From contig JAKITK010000005.1 in the NCBI GenBank assembly GCA_021648125.1, positions 1 through 64,000 on the forward strand: DNA of 64,000 bases. The letters are read 5' to 3'. Positions 44,065-55,758 of this stretch are shown here, piece after piece (the stretch's first letter is position 1; each line of letters opens with the position of its first letter). Origin of the DNA: Lysobacterales bacterium. GTDB lineage: Bacteria > Pseudomonadota > Gammaproteobacteria > Xanthomonadales > SZUA-36. A program made the position numbers and the translations under genes. The notes below the pieces were generated by a model. It was not told where the DNA came from. It worked only from the letters and a program-made list of their open reading frames with translations, and searched no databases.

Positions 44065-47000
44065 ATGCACACAAAGACCCGAATTTGGTTTTCGGTACTA
44101 GCACTGATACTAATGGTGGCTATTTCACCTGCAGTAATTGCGCAGGTAACGACTTCAACAATTAAAGGCTATGTTTACGATGAGGGCGGTGATTTACTCA
44201 GCGGAGCCTCCGTTGTTGTTAAAGACATGCGTACCGGTAAAGAGCGTACCTACCTAACCAACTCCAGTGGCGTTTTTCTTGCCACCAGACTAGCGGTTGG
44301 TGGGCCTTATCAGGTCGTGGTTAACAACACCAAGTCGGTACTCGTGAATTCTGTTTCACTCGGTGATATCTACAACCTACAAATTAACCTGCAAGAAGAA
44401 ATGACCATGGAAGAAGTTGTGGTCGTAGGTCAGTCTGCAACAATGGTAGATGTTGCCGCTGGTCCTTCCGCAGTTTTCTCCTTTGAAGATATCAGCAAAT
44501 CAGTTGCCTTCAATCGTGATATTATTGATGTATATAGTATTGACCCACGAGTGAATGTGGATGACGCAAATGGTGGTGCCGCAGTCAACTGTGCAGGTAA
44601 AAACCCTCGCTTTAATAGCGTAACCCTCGATGGTGTTAGCCAGAATGACCGCTTTGGTCTGAACTCCAACGGTTACTCAACCGCTGTGGGCATGCCATTT
44701 CCTTTTGATGCTATTCAGCAAATTGCGGTAGAACTAGCACCTTTTGATGTAACTTATGGCGGTTTTTCTGCTTGTAGCATTAATGCGGTAACCAAAACCG
44801 GTACTAACGAATGGTCCGGTGGCGCTTTCTATGAATACACCAGTGACGAACTACGCGGTGACTCACTGACTGTTAAGGGCGAAAAAATTGGCCTCGGTGG
44901 CCCTGGTTTTAGTGAAGGCAAATATGGCTTCCATATTGGTGGCCCCATCATTGCAGACAAGTTGTTTATTTTTGGCGCTTATGAAAAATCAGATGCGCCT
45001 GTCTTTCTGGCTCGTGGTCCTGCTGGATCCGGTATCGGTGAAGTTCGTGATTGGTTAAGCCAAGAAGACTTTGACCGGATAGATGCTATTGCCCGGGATG
45101 TATATGGTTATGAAACAGGTGGTGCGCCTGGTGATGGTGCTCAGGAAACTGAAAAGTACATGTTGCGCCTAGACTGGAATATCAACGACGACCATACCGC
45201 ATCATTTATCTATAACTACTTTGATGGTTTCCAAGATCGTAGTGCAGATGGTGATGATGACGAATTTGAATTTGCGGGTCATTTTTATGTAAAAGGCGCG
45301 GAGTCTGAAACCTTTACTGCGAAATTAGCTTCTCAGTGGACGGATGCATTCTCAACTGAGTTCTTTTTCAGCAACAACACAATGAATGATTCGCAGATAA
45401 CCGTTGGTGATCCTGGTTTTGCTGATATGCAAATTAATATTAACCGAGATACTATATATCTGGGCGCAGATGATTCCCGCCAGGCCAATAATTTAAACAC
45501 CGAGTCGCAATTCTTCAAAATTACTGGCCAGTATTTGGTGGGCAACCATGTAATTACTGCCGGCTTTGAACAAGAGTCGCTGGATATATTTAATATTTTT
45601 GTACAACAATCAAGAGGTGGTGAATACGATTTCTTCGATGATACTTCCAATACTCCTAATCCTCCGCATTGTGCAGCCTTATCTGCTCAAGGCCGTTTCG
45701 ATGATTCTGAATGTAATATGACGGGTATTGATCGCTTCGAGTTAGGTCGCCCAAGCCGTATTTATTACGGTAGCGCCGGTGGTACCAATGTTGCCACTGA
45801 CGCAGCTGCATCATTCACTAATACACAGAACAGCGTATACATCCAGGATGAGCTTTACTTCCCGTCGCAAGACCTCTCTATTGTTTTCGGCCTGCGTTAT
45901 GACTGGTTTCAAACCGACGATGCACCCAATTACAATGCAGCCTTTAGTGAGGCCAACGGGATTCGCAATGATGCAACCGTTGATGGCATAGATTTGCTGC
46001 AACCTCGTTTCGGCTTTACTTGGGGTGCGGCAGATGATATTTCGGTCCGTGGTGGTTTTGGTCTGTATTCAGGCGGCAACCCGAATGTTTGGATATCTAA
46101 TTCATATAGCAACGATGGCCTGACAAATGTTCAGTTACAACTGCGTAACTTCGATGGCTCAGGCTCTATACTTGACGGTAGTATTCCGTTGGTTGGTAAT
46201 GGTTTGCCTGGTTATGCCGTACCGCAAATACTATTTGATGAGGTAGGCGCTGTAACACCTGCGAATGGTAGCACCAGTCGTTTGGCTTTGATTGACCCTA
46301 ACTTCAAGCAACCGGCTGAATGGAAAGTCGCGTTAGGTGTTACTTGGGATATGCCATGGTATGACATTCAGGTAGATTTCGATTACCTGCATACCCGCAC
46401 TGTTGATGCAGCGATTTATGTTGATCTGTCGCAGTCTATTGTAGGTGAAACTATTATCGGTCAGCCGATTTATGCCTACAGCAATCATGGGCGCGATAAC
46501 TTTATGCTGACTAATTCAAGTCGTACTGCAGTTAGCAATATATTCTCCACGGTTCTGCGCAAAGAGTTTGAAAATGGACTTGATTTGATGTTTGGTTATG
46601 CCTTTACACAGGCAGAAGATGTTTCACCAATGACCAGTTCAACAGCCGGTTCAAATTTCTCTAATGTAGCCCTGAATGATATTAACGATCCAATGCCTGC
46701 GACATCCAACTACGAAGTACCGCATCGTTTCACCCTGCGTACTACTTGGGGTCACTACTTCTTCAAAGATCTGGAAACCCGAGTTTCCATGTTCGCCTTC
46801 ACTAAATCAGGACAGCCGCAGAGCTATGTAATGGGTAGTGGCGACCTTGAAGGTAATGGTCGCTTCGGACGGCATCTGTTGTATGTACCAACCGGGCTTA
46901 ATGACAGCAATGTTGTCTTCGCAGATACCTTTGATGTGAACGCGTTCTTCGCTTTTGTTGAGAAAGAAGGTCTGAGCAGTGGTCTAACCGATCGCAACGG

Positions 47001-47292
47001 TCAGTATGCCAGTTGGTCAACTCGCTTTGACTTGCGTATAGATCAGGAAGTACCACTCTTTGGTAATACTAAAGGTCGTGTGTTTGTGAAGGTATATAAC
47101 CTGGGCAATCTTATTGATGACAGCTGGGGGCTGGTGAATGATGCACAGTTCTTCTCCGTGCAGGTTGTAAACTCCAGTGTTAACGATGCTGGCCAGTATG
47201 TGTTCGAACGCTTTAATGACCGCAGCATCAATAATTTGCTAGAGAATCGTTCATTGTGGACAATTCGCATGGGTTTAGAAGTTAACTTCTAA
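44065..47292 (+). CDS. TonB-dependent receptor, Oar-like, with carboxypeptidase regulatory-like domain
   Basis: This 1075-residue outer-membrane protein has a signal peptide (LALILMVAISPAVIA|QV). An N-terminal CarboxypepD_reg-like beta sandwich follows (TIKGYVYDEGGDLLSGASVV). A TonB box-like stretch MEEVVVVGQSA precedes a plug domain (residues 115-260) with ITKTG-like NAVTKTGTNEWSGGAFYEYT, and then the barrel, ending in FRMGLEVNF-type LWTIRMGLEVNF with the terminal phenylalanine needed for assembly. Oar-like receptors take up peptides or large substrates. An M2 peptidase and PpnN lie downstream, but there is no operon. It has its own terminator. Confidence 0.92.
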   Translation: MHTKTRIWFSVLALILMVAISPAVIAQVTTSTIKGYVYDEGGDLLSGASVVVKDMRTGKERTYLTNSSGVFLATRLAVGGPYQVVVNNTKSVLVNSVSLGDIYNLQINLQEEMTMEEVVVVGQSATMVDVAAGPSAVFSFEDISKSVAFNRDIIDVYSIDPRVNVDDANGGAAVNCAGKNPRFNSVTLDGVSQNDRFGLNSNGYSTAVGMPFPFDAIQQIAVELAPFDVTYGGFSACSINAVTKTGTNEWSGGAFYEYTSDELRGDSLTVKGEKIGLGGPGFSEGKYGFHIGGPIIADKLFIFGAYEKSDAPVFLARGPAGSGIGEVRDWLSQEDFDRIDAIARDVYGYETGGAPGDGAQETEKYMLRLDWNINDDHTASFIYNYFDGFQDRSADGDDDEFEFAGHFYVKGAESETFTAKLASQWTDAFSTEFFFSNNTMNDSQITVGDPGFADMQININRDTIYLGADDSRQANNLNTESQFFKITGQYLVGNHVITAGFEQESLDIFNIFVQQSRGGEYDFFDDTSNTPNPPHCAALSAQGRFDDSECNMTGIDRFELGRPSRIYYGSAGGTNVATDAAASFTNTQNSVYIQDELYFPSQDLSIVFGLRYDWFQTDDAPNYNAAFSEANGIRNDATVDGIDLLQPRFGFTWGAADDISVRGGFGLYSGGNPNVWISNSYSNDGLTNVQLQLRNFDGSGSILDGSIPLVGNGLPGYAVPQILFDEVGAVTPANGSTSRLALIDPNFKQPAEWKVALGVTWDMPWYDIQVDFDYLHTRTVDAAIYVDLSQSIVGETIIGQPIYAYSNHGRDNFMLTNSSRTAVSNIFSTVLRKEFENGLDLMFGYAFTQAEDVSPMTSSTAGSNFSNVALNDINDPMPATSNYEVPHRFTLRTTWGHYFFKDLETRVSMFAFTKSGQPQSYVMGSGDLEGNGRFGRHLLYVPTGLNDSNVVFADTFDVNAFFAFVEKEGLSSGLTDRNGQYASWSTRFDLRIDQEVPLFGNTKGRVFVKVYNLGNLIDDSWGLVNDAQFFSVQVVNSSVNDAGQYVFERFNDRSINNLLENRSLWTIRMGLEVNF

Positions 47293-47309
47293 ACTAGAGT
47301 TATTTAGAT

Positions 47310-47349
47310 AAAAAACCAGCCCTCGTATACGGGGGTTGGTTTTTTTTTT
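47310..47349 (+). terminator. Terminator of the TonB receptor gene
   Basis: AAAAAACCAGCCCTCGTATA continues CGGGGGTTGGTTTTTTTTTT, a stem (ACCAGCCCTCG / CGGGGGTTGGT with mismatches) and a ten-T tail. Confidence 0.88.
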
Positions 47350-47440
47350 GCGATAAATATAGTCATTATCTACTGTGCGGGCAAATAAATTGGAGTATGC
47401 TTTGCCATCGATAAAGTTATATATAAATAGAGAATAATTA

Positions 47441-48808
47441 ATGGAAGCTGTAACCACCCAAGTTTATCCCGCCGGTCTACTCAACACCCTTTCCTACATA
47501 GAAGTAAAACGACTGCAACATGCCAGTGCCGGAGAGCAAAAAGATTTGCTACGCCGTTGTGCACTTGCCGTTTTGACCAGCGGTAGCTCTTCTGATGATG
47601 CCGAAGCTATGCTGGCTTTGTACCGCGAATTTGAACTCGATGTTATTCACACCAATCGTGGTATACGCCTGGACATGAAAAATGCCCCCGGCATTGCTTT
47701 TGTCGATGGCAAAATAATTGAGGGTGTCCGCGAGCTTTTATCTGCAGTTTTGCGTGATATTGTCTATCACGATATTGAAATGTGTGAAGGTGGGCGTTAT
47801 CAAGAAACCGACTCTGAAAGCATTACCAGCGCAGTGTTTGAAATACTTCGCAATGCCGGTGCAATGATTCCTAATACCGACCCGAATCTTGTGGTTTGCT
47901 GGGGTGGTCATTCGATTAAACGGGTGGAATACGACTACACCAAGATCTGTGGTTATGAAATGGGTTTGCGCGGTTTGAATATTTGTACCGGCTGTGGACC
48001 CGGGGCAATGAAAGGACCGATGAAAGGTGCGACTATCTCGCACGGTAAGCAACGCCTCGCACCGGGCCGTTATATTGGTATTACCGAACCGGGCATTATT
48101 GCCGCAGAAAGCCCAAACCCAACCGTTAACGAACTCATTATTATGCCCGATATTGAAAAGCGACTGGAAGCTTTTGTGCGCCTCGGTCACGGTATTGTGG
48201 TATTTCCCGGAGGGGTGGGCACAGCGGAAGAAATACTCTATTTATTGGGAATTTTAATGCACCCTGATAATGAGGGTATTCCCTTTCCGTTAGTTTTTTC
48301 TGGCCCGGCTTCAGCCGCAGCCTACTTTGAACAAATTGATGAATTTATTGTGCACGCACTCGGTGAGGAAACCCGTGAGTATTATCAAATTATTATTGAC
48401 GACCCGCAGGCGACTGCGGTGGCGATGTCAACTGGTATCGAAAAAGTAAAGGCTTATCGGAAAAAACGTGGTGGCGCTTATTATTTCAATTGGGGCTTAC
48501 ATATCGATATCGATTTCCAACAGCCGTTCATACCCGATCATGAGCACATGGCTGCACTGAATCTGTTCCGCGACCAGGCGCCACATCTGTTGGCAGGGAA
48601 TTTACGCAAGGCATTTTCTGGGATTGTTGCCGGCAATGTTAAGCCGGTAGGTATTGCTTCTATTCGCGAACATGGAAAATTTGAAATTAGTGGTGAGCCG
48701 GCACTAATGAAATTACTGGACACCTTGCTGCAGGCATTTGTGGCTCAAGATAGGATGAAAATGCCCGGCACAATGCCCTACGAGCCGTGTTACAAAGTAA
48801 TAGCGTAG
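47441..48808 (+). CDS. ppnN: Nucleotide 5'-monophosphate nucleosidase PpnN (YgdH)
   Basis: This 455-residue protein has the LOG-family Rossmann core with GHGIVVFPGGVGTAEEILYL (PGGxGTxxE) and CTGCGPGAMKGPMKGATISH. The N-terminal domain (residues 1-140) and the C-terminal extension are those of PpnN, which cleaves purine and pyrimidine monophosphates to base and ribose-5-phosphate and is stimulated by (p)ppGpp. The start MEAVTTQVYPAGLLNTLS is standard. It stands alone, 91 bp after the receptor terminator. Confidence 0.95.
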   Translation: MEAVTTQVYPAGLLNTLSYIEVKRLQHASAGEQKDLLRRCALAVLTSGSSSDDAEAMLALYREFELDVIHTNRGIRLDMKNAPGIAFVDGKIIEGVRELLSAVLRDIVYHDIEMCEGGRYQETDSESITSAVFEILRNAGAMIPNTDPNLVVCWGGHSIKRVEYDYTKICGYEMGLRGLNICTGCGPGAMKGPMKGATISHGKQRLAPGRYIGITEPGIIAAESPNPTVNELIIMPDIEKRLEAFVRLGHGIVVFPGGVGTAEEILYLLGILMHPDNEGIPFPLVFSGPASAAAYFEQIDEFIVHALGEETREYYQIIIDDPQATAVAMSTGIEKVKAYRKKRGGAYYFNWGLHIDIDFQQPFIPDHEHMAALNLFRDQAPHLLAGNLRKAFSGIVAGNVKPVGIASIREHGKFEISGEPALMKLLDTLLQAFVAQDRMKMPGTMPYEPCYKVIA

Positions 48809-48827
48809 GGTGGGAAAAATGCCCGCC

Positions 48828-49508
48828 TTACGGTTTTTTAATGTAGGCGCGCACGGCTGATATTGGGATACCACGCGTATAAACCAGTGATTCTCCTTCA
48901 TCTTTCATTTTTCGCTCGCGAATCATCCGAGCTTTTTCTTCGCTAAAAAGTTCGCTGCTATCTATTCTTGAACCGCTATCGGTGAAATGGTAGTTTTGTG
49001 CGAGCGCTAGTAGCTCAGCTGGCATTTGCACATTATCTATCGGCAGGCGTAAGACATACTGATTATCACTGCTGACGGAAACCGGCAAGTAACAAACCGG
49101 GGTGAGCCCCCGGTAACGGATGAATTCTTCATGTTTTAAAAAAACTAAAAACCGGTTACCTTCCTGCCATAAATCGGTGTCGGGAAAATAACAGCGCTCG
49201 CCCTTAATGCCTTCATCATAAACCGTGAATTGCTCAAGTTCGCGATTACCTTTATATGTCATCAGCGGACGCATCCATGCAACACCTTTATTGGGAAATC
49301 CCCGTAGATATTCATAGCGGGTGTGGTTGAGCTGGGCTACCGCAACCATTTCGGCGTTGTGGATTAGCTCTTTAAACAGAGGGGCTGGACTAAGCTCTGT
49401 GGCAGCGCCTGACTCTTCAACAACAGCGGTTTTTAGAGGTTCCAGTGCATAGCAGTTGAATGTGCTGAGAAATAGTACCGGAAGAAAGGTTTTCAATAAG
49501 TTATTCAT
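48828..49508 (-). CDS. Exported hypothetical protein
   Basis: This 226-residue protein has a Sec signal peptide (MNNLLKTFLPVLFLSTFNCYA) possibly ending in a lipobox-like FNCYA, though the lipobox is not canonical. No domain is recognised. Two cysteines (GERCYFPD and TPVCYLP) could form a periplasmic disulfide. It is convergent with ppnN and divergent from the peptidase gene. Confidence 0.7.
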   Translation of the reverse strand: MNNLLKTFLPVLFLSTFNCYALEPLKTAVVEESGAATELSPAPLFKELIHNAEMVAVAQLNHTRYEYLRGFPNKGVAWMRPLMTYKGNRELEQFTVYDEGIKGERCYFPDTDLWQEGNRFLVFLKHEEFIRYRGLTPVCYLPVSVSSDNQYVLRLPIDNVQMPAELLALAQNYHFTDSGSRIDSSELFSEEKARMIRERKMKDEGESLVYTRGIPISAVRAYIKKP

Positions 49509-49739
49509 GTCTACCCGGGTGTTATTAAGTATTACAAGAATAGCCTTTAATTAGCAGTGCGTCAGCTATTTGTCGGTTTAAATTTCAGATGGTTACTGTA
49601 AACCGGTTGTAATCCCATATCATTACATCTCAATCCTTGTTGCAGGGAAAATAAAATCGCTTTCTGCTAAACTAAATCGTTATTTTTTGCGTGTTACAGC
49701 GTAGGCATGAATTCTATTCACAGCGTATAGGAAAAAACC
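49509..49739. other. Divergent intergenic region
   Basis: This 231-bp stretch between two divergent exported-protein genes holds both promoters. TTGCAG at 49638 and TAAACT at 49669 are possible elements for the peptidase, but the spacing is poor. Confidence 0.3.
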
Positions 49740-51551
49740 ATGAAAAAGATCCAACAATTGTTGCTCGCAAGCTCGCTCAGCTTGTGGTTATGGGCCCCGA
49801 ATGCTTTAGCTGAGGAACAAGCTGCAGCGACCGCAGAAGAAGCGAAAGCCTTTATTATCGCGGCTGAAAAAAAGCTGAGTCAACTTTTTATTGAAGTTAG
49901 TCAGGCCGAGTGGGTGTATCAGAACTTCATCACCCAAGATTCCGAAGCCCTGTCCGCCCGGGCCAGTGAAAACCTAACCGGTGAAATGGTGCGGCTGGCG
50001 AACGAGGCAGCTCGCTATAATGATCTTAAACTGGATTACGATATCCGCCGTAAGCTGGATGCCTTGCGCCAGGGTCTTGTCCTGCCAGCACCGAATGATG
50101 CGGCTAAAAATGCTGAACTTGCGGCTGTTTCAACTAAAATGAACGGTATGTACGGCAAAGGTAAATATTGTCCTGAAAAAGGTGAGTGTCAGGATCTTGG
50201 TGCTTTGGAAAAAATTATTAGCGGATCCCGAAATGAAGCCGAACTAAGAACGGCTTGGGAAGGCTGGCGAACCATTTCTCCGCCGATGCGGGACTTATTT
50301 GCCCGTCAGACCGAATTAAGCAATGAGGGTGCACAGGAACTAGGCTATGCAGACCTCGGGCAAATGTGGCGTTCAGGTTACGATATGGAAGCGGATGCTT
50401 TCGCGGATGAGTTAGATCGTCTCTGGGGACAGGTAGGGCCTTTGTATAATGCGCTGCATTGCCATGTGCGCGCTAAGCTGGGCGAGGAATATGGTACCGA
50501 TGTGGTGCCTCAGGATGGCCCGATTCCGGCCCATCTGCTCGGAAATATGTGGGCGCAGAGCTGGGACAATATTTATGATCTTGTCGCACCAAAATCTAAT
50601 GCCAAAGGTGTTGACCTCACAGCGCTGCTGAATGAACACGATTATGATGCAATTAAAATGGTCAAAGTGGGCGAGCAATTCTTTAGTTCACTGGGTTTTG
50701 AGGAATTACCGGAAACTTTCTGGGATCGTTCGTTATTCGTAAAACCCGCTGACCGTGATGTAGTTTGCCATGCATCTGCGTGGAATTTGGATAGTAAGGA
50801 CGATATTCGTATCAAGATGTGCATTAAGGTCGATGGAGAAGACTTCAATACCGTACATCATGAACTAGGACACAATTACTATCAACGGGCTTATAACGGG
50901 CTACCTACCTTGTATCAAGGTTCGGCCAATGATGGTTTCCATGAAGCGGTTGGCGATACCATTTCATTATCCATAACGCCCGCCTATCTCAAGCAGATTG
51001 AATTACTGGATGAAATACCATCCACGGAAGGCGACCTGGGTTTGTTGATGAAGACAGCGTTGCAAAAAATTGCTTTCCTACCTTTCAGTTTAGTTGTTGA
51101 TCAGTGGCGCTGGCAGGTTTTTGCGGGTAAAGCAGATCCAGCTGGCTACAATGATTTGTGGTGGGAGTTGCGAACCAAATACCAAGGTGTTGCAGCACCT
51201 AGCGAGCGTCCGCAAAATGCATTTGATCCCGGAGCAAAATACCATATTCCGGGCAATACTCCGTATACCCGTTATTTCCTTGCACACATTTTACAATTTC
51301 AGTTCCACCGTTCTTTATGTGAAATTGCCGGCGACAAAGGCGATATCCACCGTTGTTCTATTTACAACAACAAAGAAGCTGGTGCGCGCTTGAATGCCAT
51401 GCTGGAAATGGGCTCATCCCGTCCATGGCCTGAAGCACTGGCAGCACTTACGGGCAAAGAAACCATGGATGCCACAGCGATTTTAGACTACTTCGCACCC
51501 CTGAAAGTATGGCTGGATGAGCAGAACAAAGACCGCTCCTGCGGTTGGTAG
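49740..51551 (+). CDS. M2 family peptidyl-dipeptidase (ACE-like)
   Basis: This 603-residue exported zinc peptidase has a signal peptide (LLASSLSLWLWAPNALA|EE). The catalytic site is TVHHELGHNYYQRAY with HExxH, and the third zinc ligand lies in NDGFHEAVGDTISLS. The chloride and substrate pocket residues YHIPGNTPYTRYFLAHILQF follow, and the end RPWPEALAALTGKETMDATA is typical of the ACE family. Bacterial M2 enzymes remove C-terminal dipeptides in the periplasm. It starts with an A-rich leader (GGAAAAAACC) and has no operon partner. Confidence 0.94.
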   Translation: MKKIQQLLLASSLSLWLWAPNALAEEQAAATAEEAKAFIIAAEKKLSQLFIEVSQAEWVYQNFITQDSEALSARASENLTGEMVRLANEAARYNDLKLDYDIRRKLDALRQGLVLPAPNDAAKNAELAAVSTKMNGMYGKGKYCPEKGECQDLGALEKIISGSRNEAELRTAWEGWRTISPPMRDLFARQTELSNEGAQELGYADLGQMWRSGYDMEADAFADELDRLWGQVGPLYNALHCHVRAKLGEEYGTDVVPQDGPIPAHLLGNMWAQSWDNIYDLVAPKSNAKGVDLTALLNEHDYDAIKMVKVGEQFFSSLGFEELPETFWDRSLFVKPADRDVVCHASAWNLDSKDDIRIKMCIKVDGEDFNTVHHELGHNYYQRAYNGLPTLYQGSANDGFHEAVGDTISLSITPAYLKQIELLDEIPSTEGDLGLLMKTALQKIAFLPFSLVVDQWRWQVFAGKADPAGYNDLWWELRTKYQGVAAPSERPQNAFDPGAKYHIPGNTPYTRYFLAHILQFQFHRSLCEIAGDKGDIHRCSIYNNKEAGARLNAMLEMGSSRPWPEALAALTGKETMDATAILDYFAPLKVWLDEQNKDRSCGW

Positions 51552-51569
51552 TAAACCGGAATGCACCCG

Positions 51570-51597
51570 GGGACGGTACCTTAAGGTACCGTCCCCA
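51570..51597. terminator. Palindromic terminator-like element
   Basis: GGGGACGGTACC (51570-51581 region) and GGTACCGTCCCC form a perfect palindrome of 28 bp. It has no T tract on the + side but would fold strongly in either transcript, between the M2 gene and the convergent small genes. Confidence 0.55.
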
Positions 51598-51712
51598 ATG
51601 ACTTTATAGGGTACAGTTGGGTAAACTGCTGATCAGCTTCATTCAAGCTGCTGGGTTTGGCACTCACCAGTGGAGTTAACAGGAATAACAGGGCGAAAAA
51701 AATCTTAATCAT
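51581..51712 (-). CDS. Small secreted peptide (43 residues)
   Basis: The reading frame starts at ATG 51712 and encodes MIKIFFALLFLLTPLVSA, a clear signal peptide, followed by KPSSLNEADQQFTQLYP and IKSLGTVP. The start overlaps the stop of the gene upstream by eight bases (AATGATTAA), which argues for coupled translation. The stop lies inside the palindrome at 51570-51597. The mature part is only 25 residues. No family is recognised. Confidence 0.5.
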   Translation of the reverse strand: MIKIFFALLFLLTPLVSAKPSSLNEADQQFTQLYPIKSLGTVP

Positions 51713-52082
51713 TATCAGTCACTACATACGGTCCAAAAGATTGTGTGGTTGAACCGGTGGCGCGTCCGGTTATCGGATCGACCTTTTCGAACTCCACATT
51801 TTTATGTACTTCTGTGGTTAATACTTTTTTACCGTCACGATAGAGAATAAAATAAAGATCCGGCGTGCGTTCGCCCGGAGAATCTAACGAGGAAATATCG
51901 CTTACAGAAATTAACAGACCAGCACTACCATCTTTTTCTAATAAACCTTCCGCTAGAGTTGCATCCCGCAATGGATCCTGGTCTTTTACCTTCACTGTCC
52001 ACCGACCTGATGACAATGCTGAGCCATCTGCCCCTGTAAAACTGACGATAACTCTGAATAAACCGCTACTGTTATTGCTCAT
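51705..52082 (-). CDS. Conserved hypothetical protein, beta-sandwich-like
   Basis: This 125-residue protein has no signal peptide. Alternating hydrophobic residues (LFRVIVSFTGADG, GRWTVKVKDQDP, LYFILYRDGKKVLTTE) suggest a transthyretin- or C2-like beta sandwich. It overlaps a small secreted peptide gene by eight bases. Function unknown. Confidence 0.6.
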   Translation of the reverse strand: MSNNSSGLFRVIVSFTGADGSALSSGRWTVKVKDQDPLRDATLAEGLLEKDGSAGLLISVSDISSLDSPGERTPDLYFILYRDGKKVLTTEVHKNVEFEKVDPITGRATGSTTQSFGPYVVTDND

Positions 52083-52168
52083 AGAAAATATCCTTGTTAG
52101 TGTATTATTAAGCCTTAGAATATAGCATTATAGATGTTCAATCCTTAGTTGTGTGCAAGATGGAATAA

Positions 52169-54205
<2,037 letters not shown>

Positions 54206-54434
54206 CCAAATTAACCATCGTTCCCTCCGCGCAGGGGCCGCCTGATGAATAGTGCTATGCCCAAGATCCCGGATCAAGCCCGGGAGGACGAGTGTTTTTA
54301 AAAGCTAATGCCATCCCGGTCTCTGCGCCGGTGCCTCATGTGGTATGATGCATACAAGCTCTTTATCTCTCTTGTCCTATAGGGTAATCTACCCACTAGA
54401 GCAGTGGAAGAGCCTTAATAATAAGGGGTAGTAA
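54206..54434. repeat. Intergenic region with REP-like palindrome
   Basis: GATCCCGGATCAAGCCCGGG at 54265-54284 is a palindromic REP-type unit, related in sequence to those at 34291 and 60402. No gene is seen. Confidence 0.55.
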
Positions 54435-55394
54435 ATGAAAAGCTTGATAAAGAAGTTCATGCCAATGGTAGATGTTTTACTAGCGCCGTTTGTTTATGTC
54501 GCTGCGCGGGTTTTAAGAGTCGTTAGAAGATTTGGTGTTAAAAGGGTTCCCTTGTGTAAAAGCATCCTATTCAAAGTCGGAATATTTCCTATAATAAACC
54601 ATTACTACGAACCGCAATTTAATTTCACGGAAAAAGAACATTCATTTTCTGATGAAAGAGAATTGCCGGGAATTGATTGGAATGTTAAGGGACAACTGGA
54701 ACTTTTGGAGAGCCTTTCTTTTTCGCAGGAGCTTGAAAATACTCCAATATCAAAAGTTGACGACTTGCATTTCTATTTTGACAATCCCACATTTGGTTCA
54801 GGTGATGCAGAATATTGGTATCAACTTATAAGGCTCAAAAAGCCAAAAAATATAATTGAAATTGGGAGTGGCCACTCGACCCTCATGGCAATAAATGCCA
54901 TATGTAAAAATGAGGACGAGAATTCGGAGTATAAGTGTCAGCATATATGTATAGAACCTTATGAAATGCCTTGGCTGGAAAAGACAAAAGTAACTGTTGT
55001 TAGAAAAAAGGTTGAAGATGTTAATGTTTCTTTTTTCTCAAAATTAGATGAAGGAGATGTTTTATTTATAGATTCTTCTCACATGATTAGGCCTGATGGA
55101 GATGTGGTTTTCGAGTATTTGCAGCTACTTCCTACCCTTAAAAAAGGTGTAATTGTTCATGTCCATGATATTTTTTCCCCTAGAAATTATCCAGATGCAT
55201 GGTTAAGGGATGATATTAGGTTTTGGAATGAGCAATATTTATTGGAGGCATTTTTGACCCATAATTCATCCTGGAAAATAATTGCTTCGTTAAATTATTT
55301 ACAGCATAATCATTATGAGAAATTAAAAGAAATATGTCCATTTTTAAATGAAAGTAGGGAGCCCGGCTCATTCTATCTTCAGAAAACCGCCTAA
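54435..55394 (+). CDS. Class I SAM-dependent methyltransferase
   Basis: The 319-residue protein has a basic N-terminus with hydrophobic stretches (LLAPFVYVAARVLRVVRR). The SAM-binding motif I is IIEIGSGHSTLMAINAIC, motif II-like CIEPYEMPWLE, and motif IV-like GDVLFIDSSHMIRPDGDV. The later VHVHDIFSPRNYP belongs to the Methyltransf_24 class. The substrate is unknown; relatives act on sugars or cephalosporin-type hydroxylations. The gene is much more AT-rich than its neighbours and is followed by a MITE and an IS, so transfer is likely. Confidence 0.8.
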   Translation: MKSLIKKFMPMVDVLLAPFVYVAARVLRVVRRFGVKRVPLCKSILFKVGIFPIINHYYEPQFNFTEKEHSFSDERELPGIDWNVKGQLELLESLSFSQELENTPISKVDDLHFYFDNPTFGSGDAEYWYQLIRLKKPKNIIEIGSGHSTLMAINAICKNEDENSEYKCQHICIEPYEMPWLEKTKVTVVRKKVEDVNVSFFSKLDEGDVLFIDSSHMIRPDGDVVFEYLQLLPTLKKGVIVHVHDIFSPRNYPDAWLRDDIRFWNEQYLLEAFLTHNSSWKIIASLNYLQHNHYEKLKEICPFLNESREPGSFYLQKTA

Positions 55395-55435
55395 CAAAGC
55401 GAATCCAGCGGATTAGATTCCTCCACTTACACCAC

Positions 55436-55594
55436 CCCCAATCCCCAGATAGAAACACGGATGTTGCACATGCTATTGATTCCACAGCAAAACAAAAAAT
55501 AACCGCCGAACCTACGGGTGCGACTCATATTTTTTATTTCACTGTGAAACCAATATCCTACACATCATATCGTGCCTCTATCTGGGGGTTGGAG
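55436..55594. repeat. MITE family B, copy 3
   Basis: This 159-bp copy is nearly identical in its interior to copy 1 (CCGCCGAACCTACGGGTGCG, TTTCACTGTGAAACC). Left end CCCCAATCCCCAGATAG and right end CTATCTGGGGGTTGGAG are inverted repeats. It lies between the methyltransferase gene and the ISAs1-like element. Confidence 0.85.
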
Positions 55595-55758
55595 AATACC
55601 TATCTCATATCAAAAAAGTGCAATATGTGGTGGGCGCATCACGGCTAATTTATCCTGTGATTAATTTGAATTAAAAACAATAAGATACTAGCCAATACTG
55701 AACAATCGTCCATTTTTCAGGCAATATAGTCCCATCACTTAAATTAATGAGAGACTAA

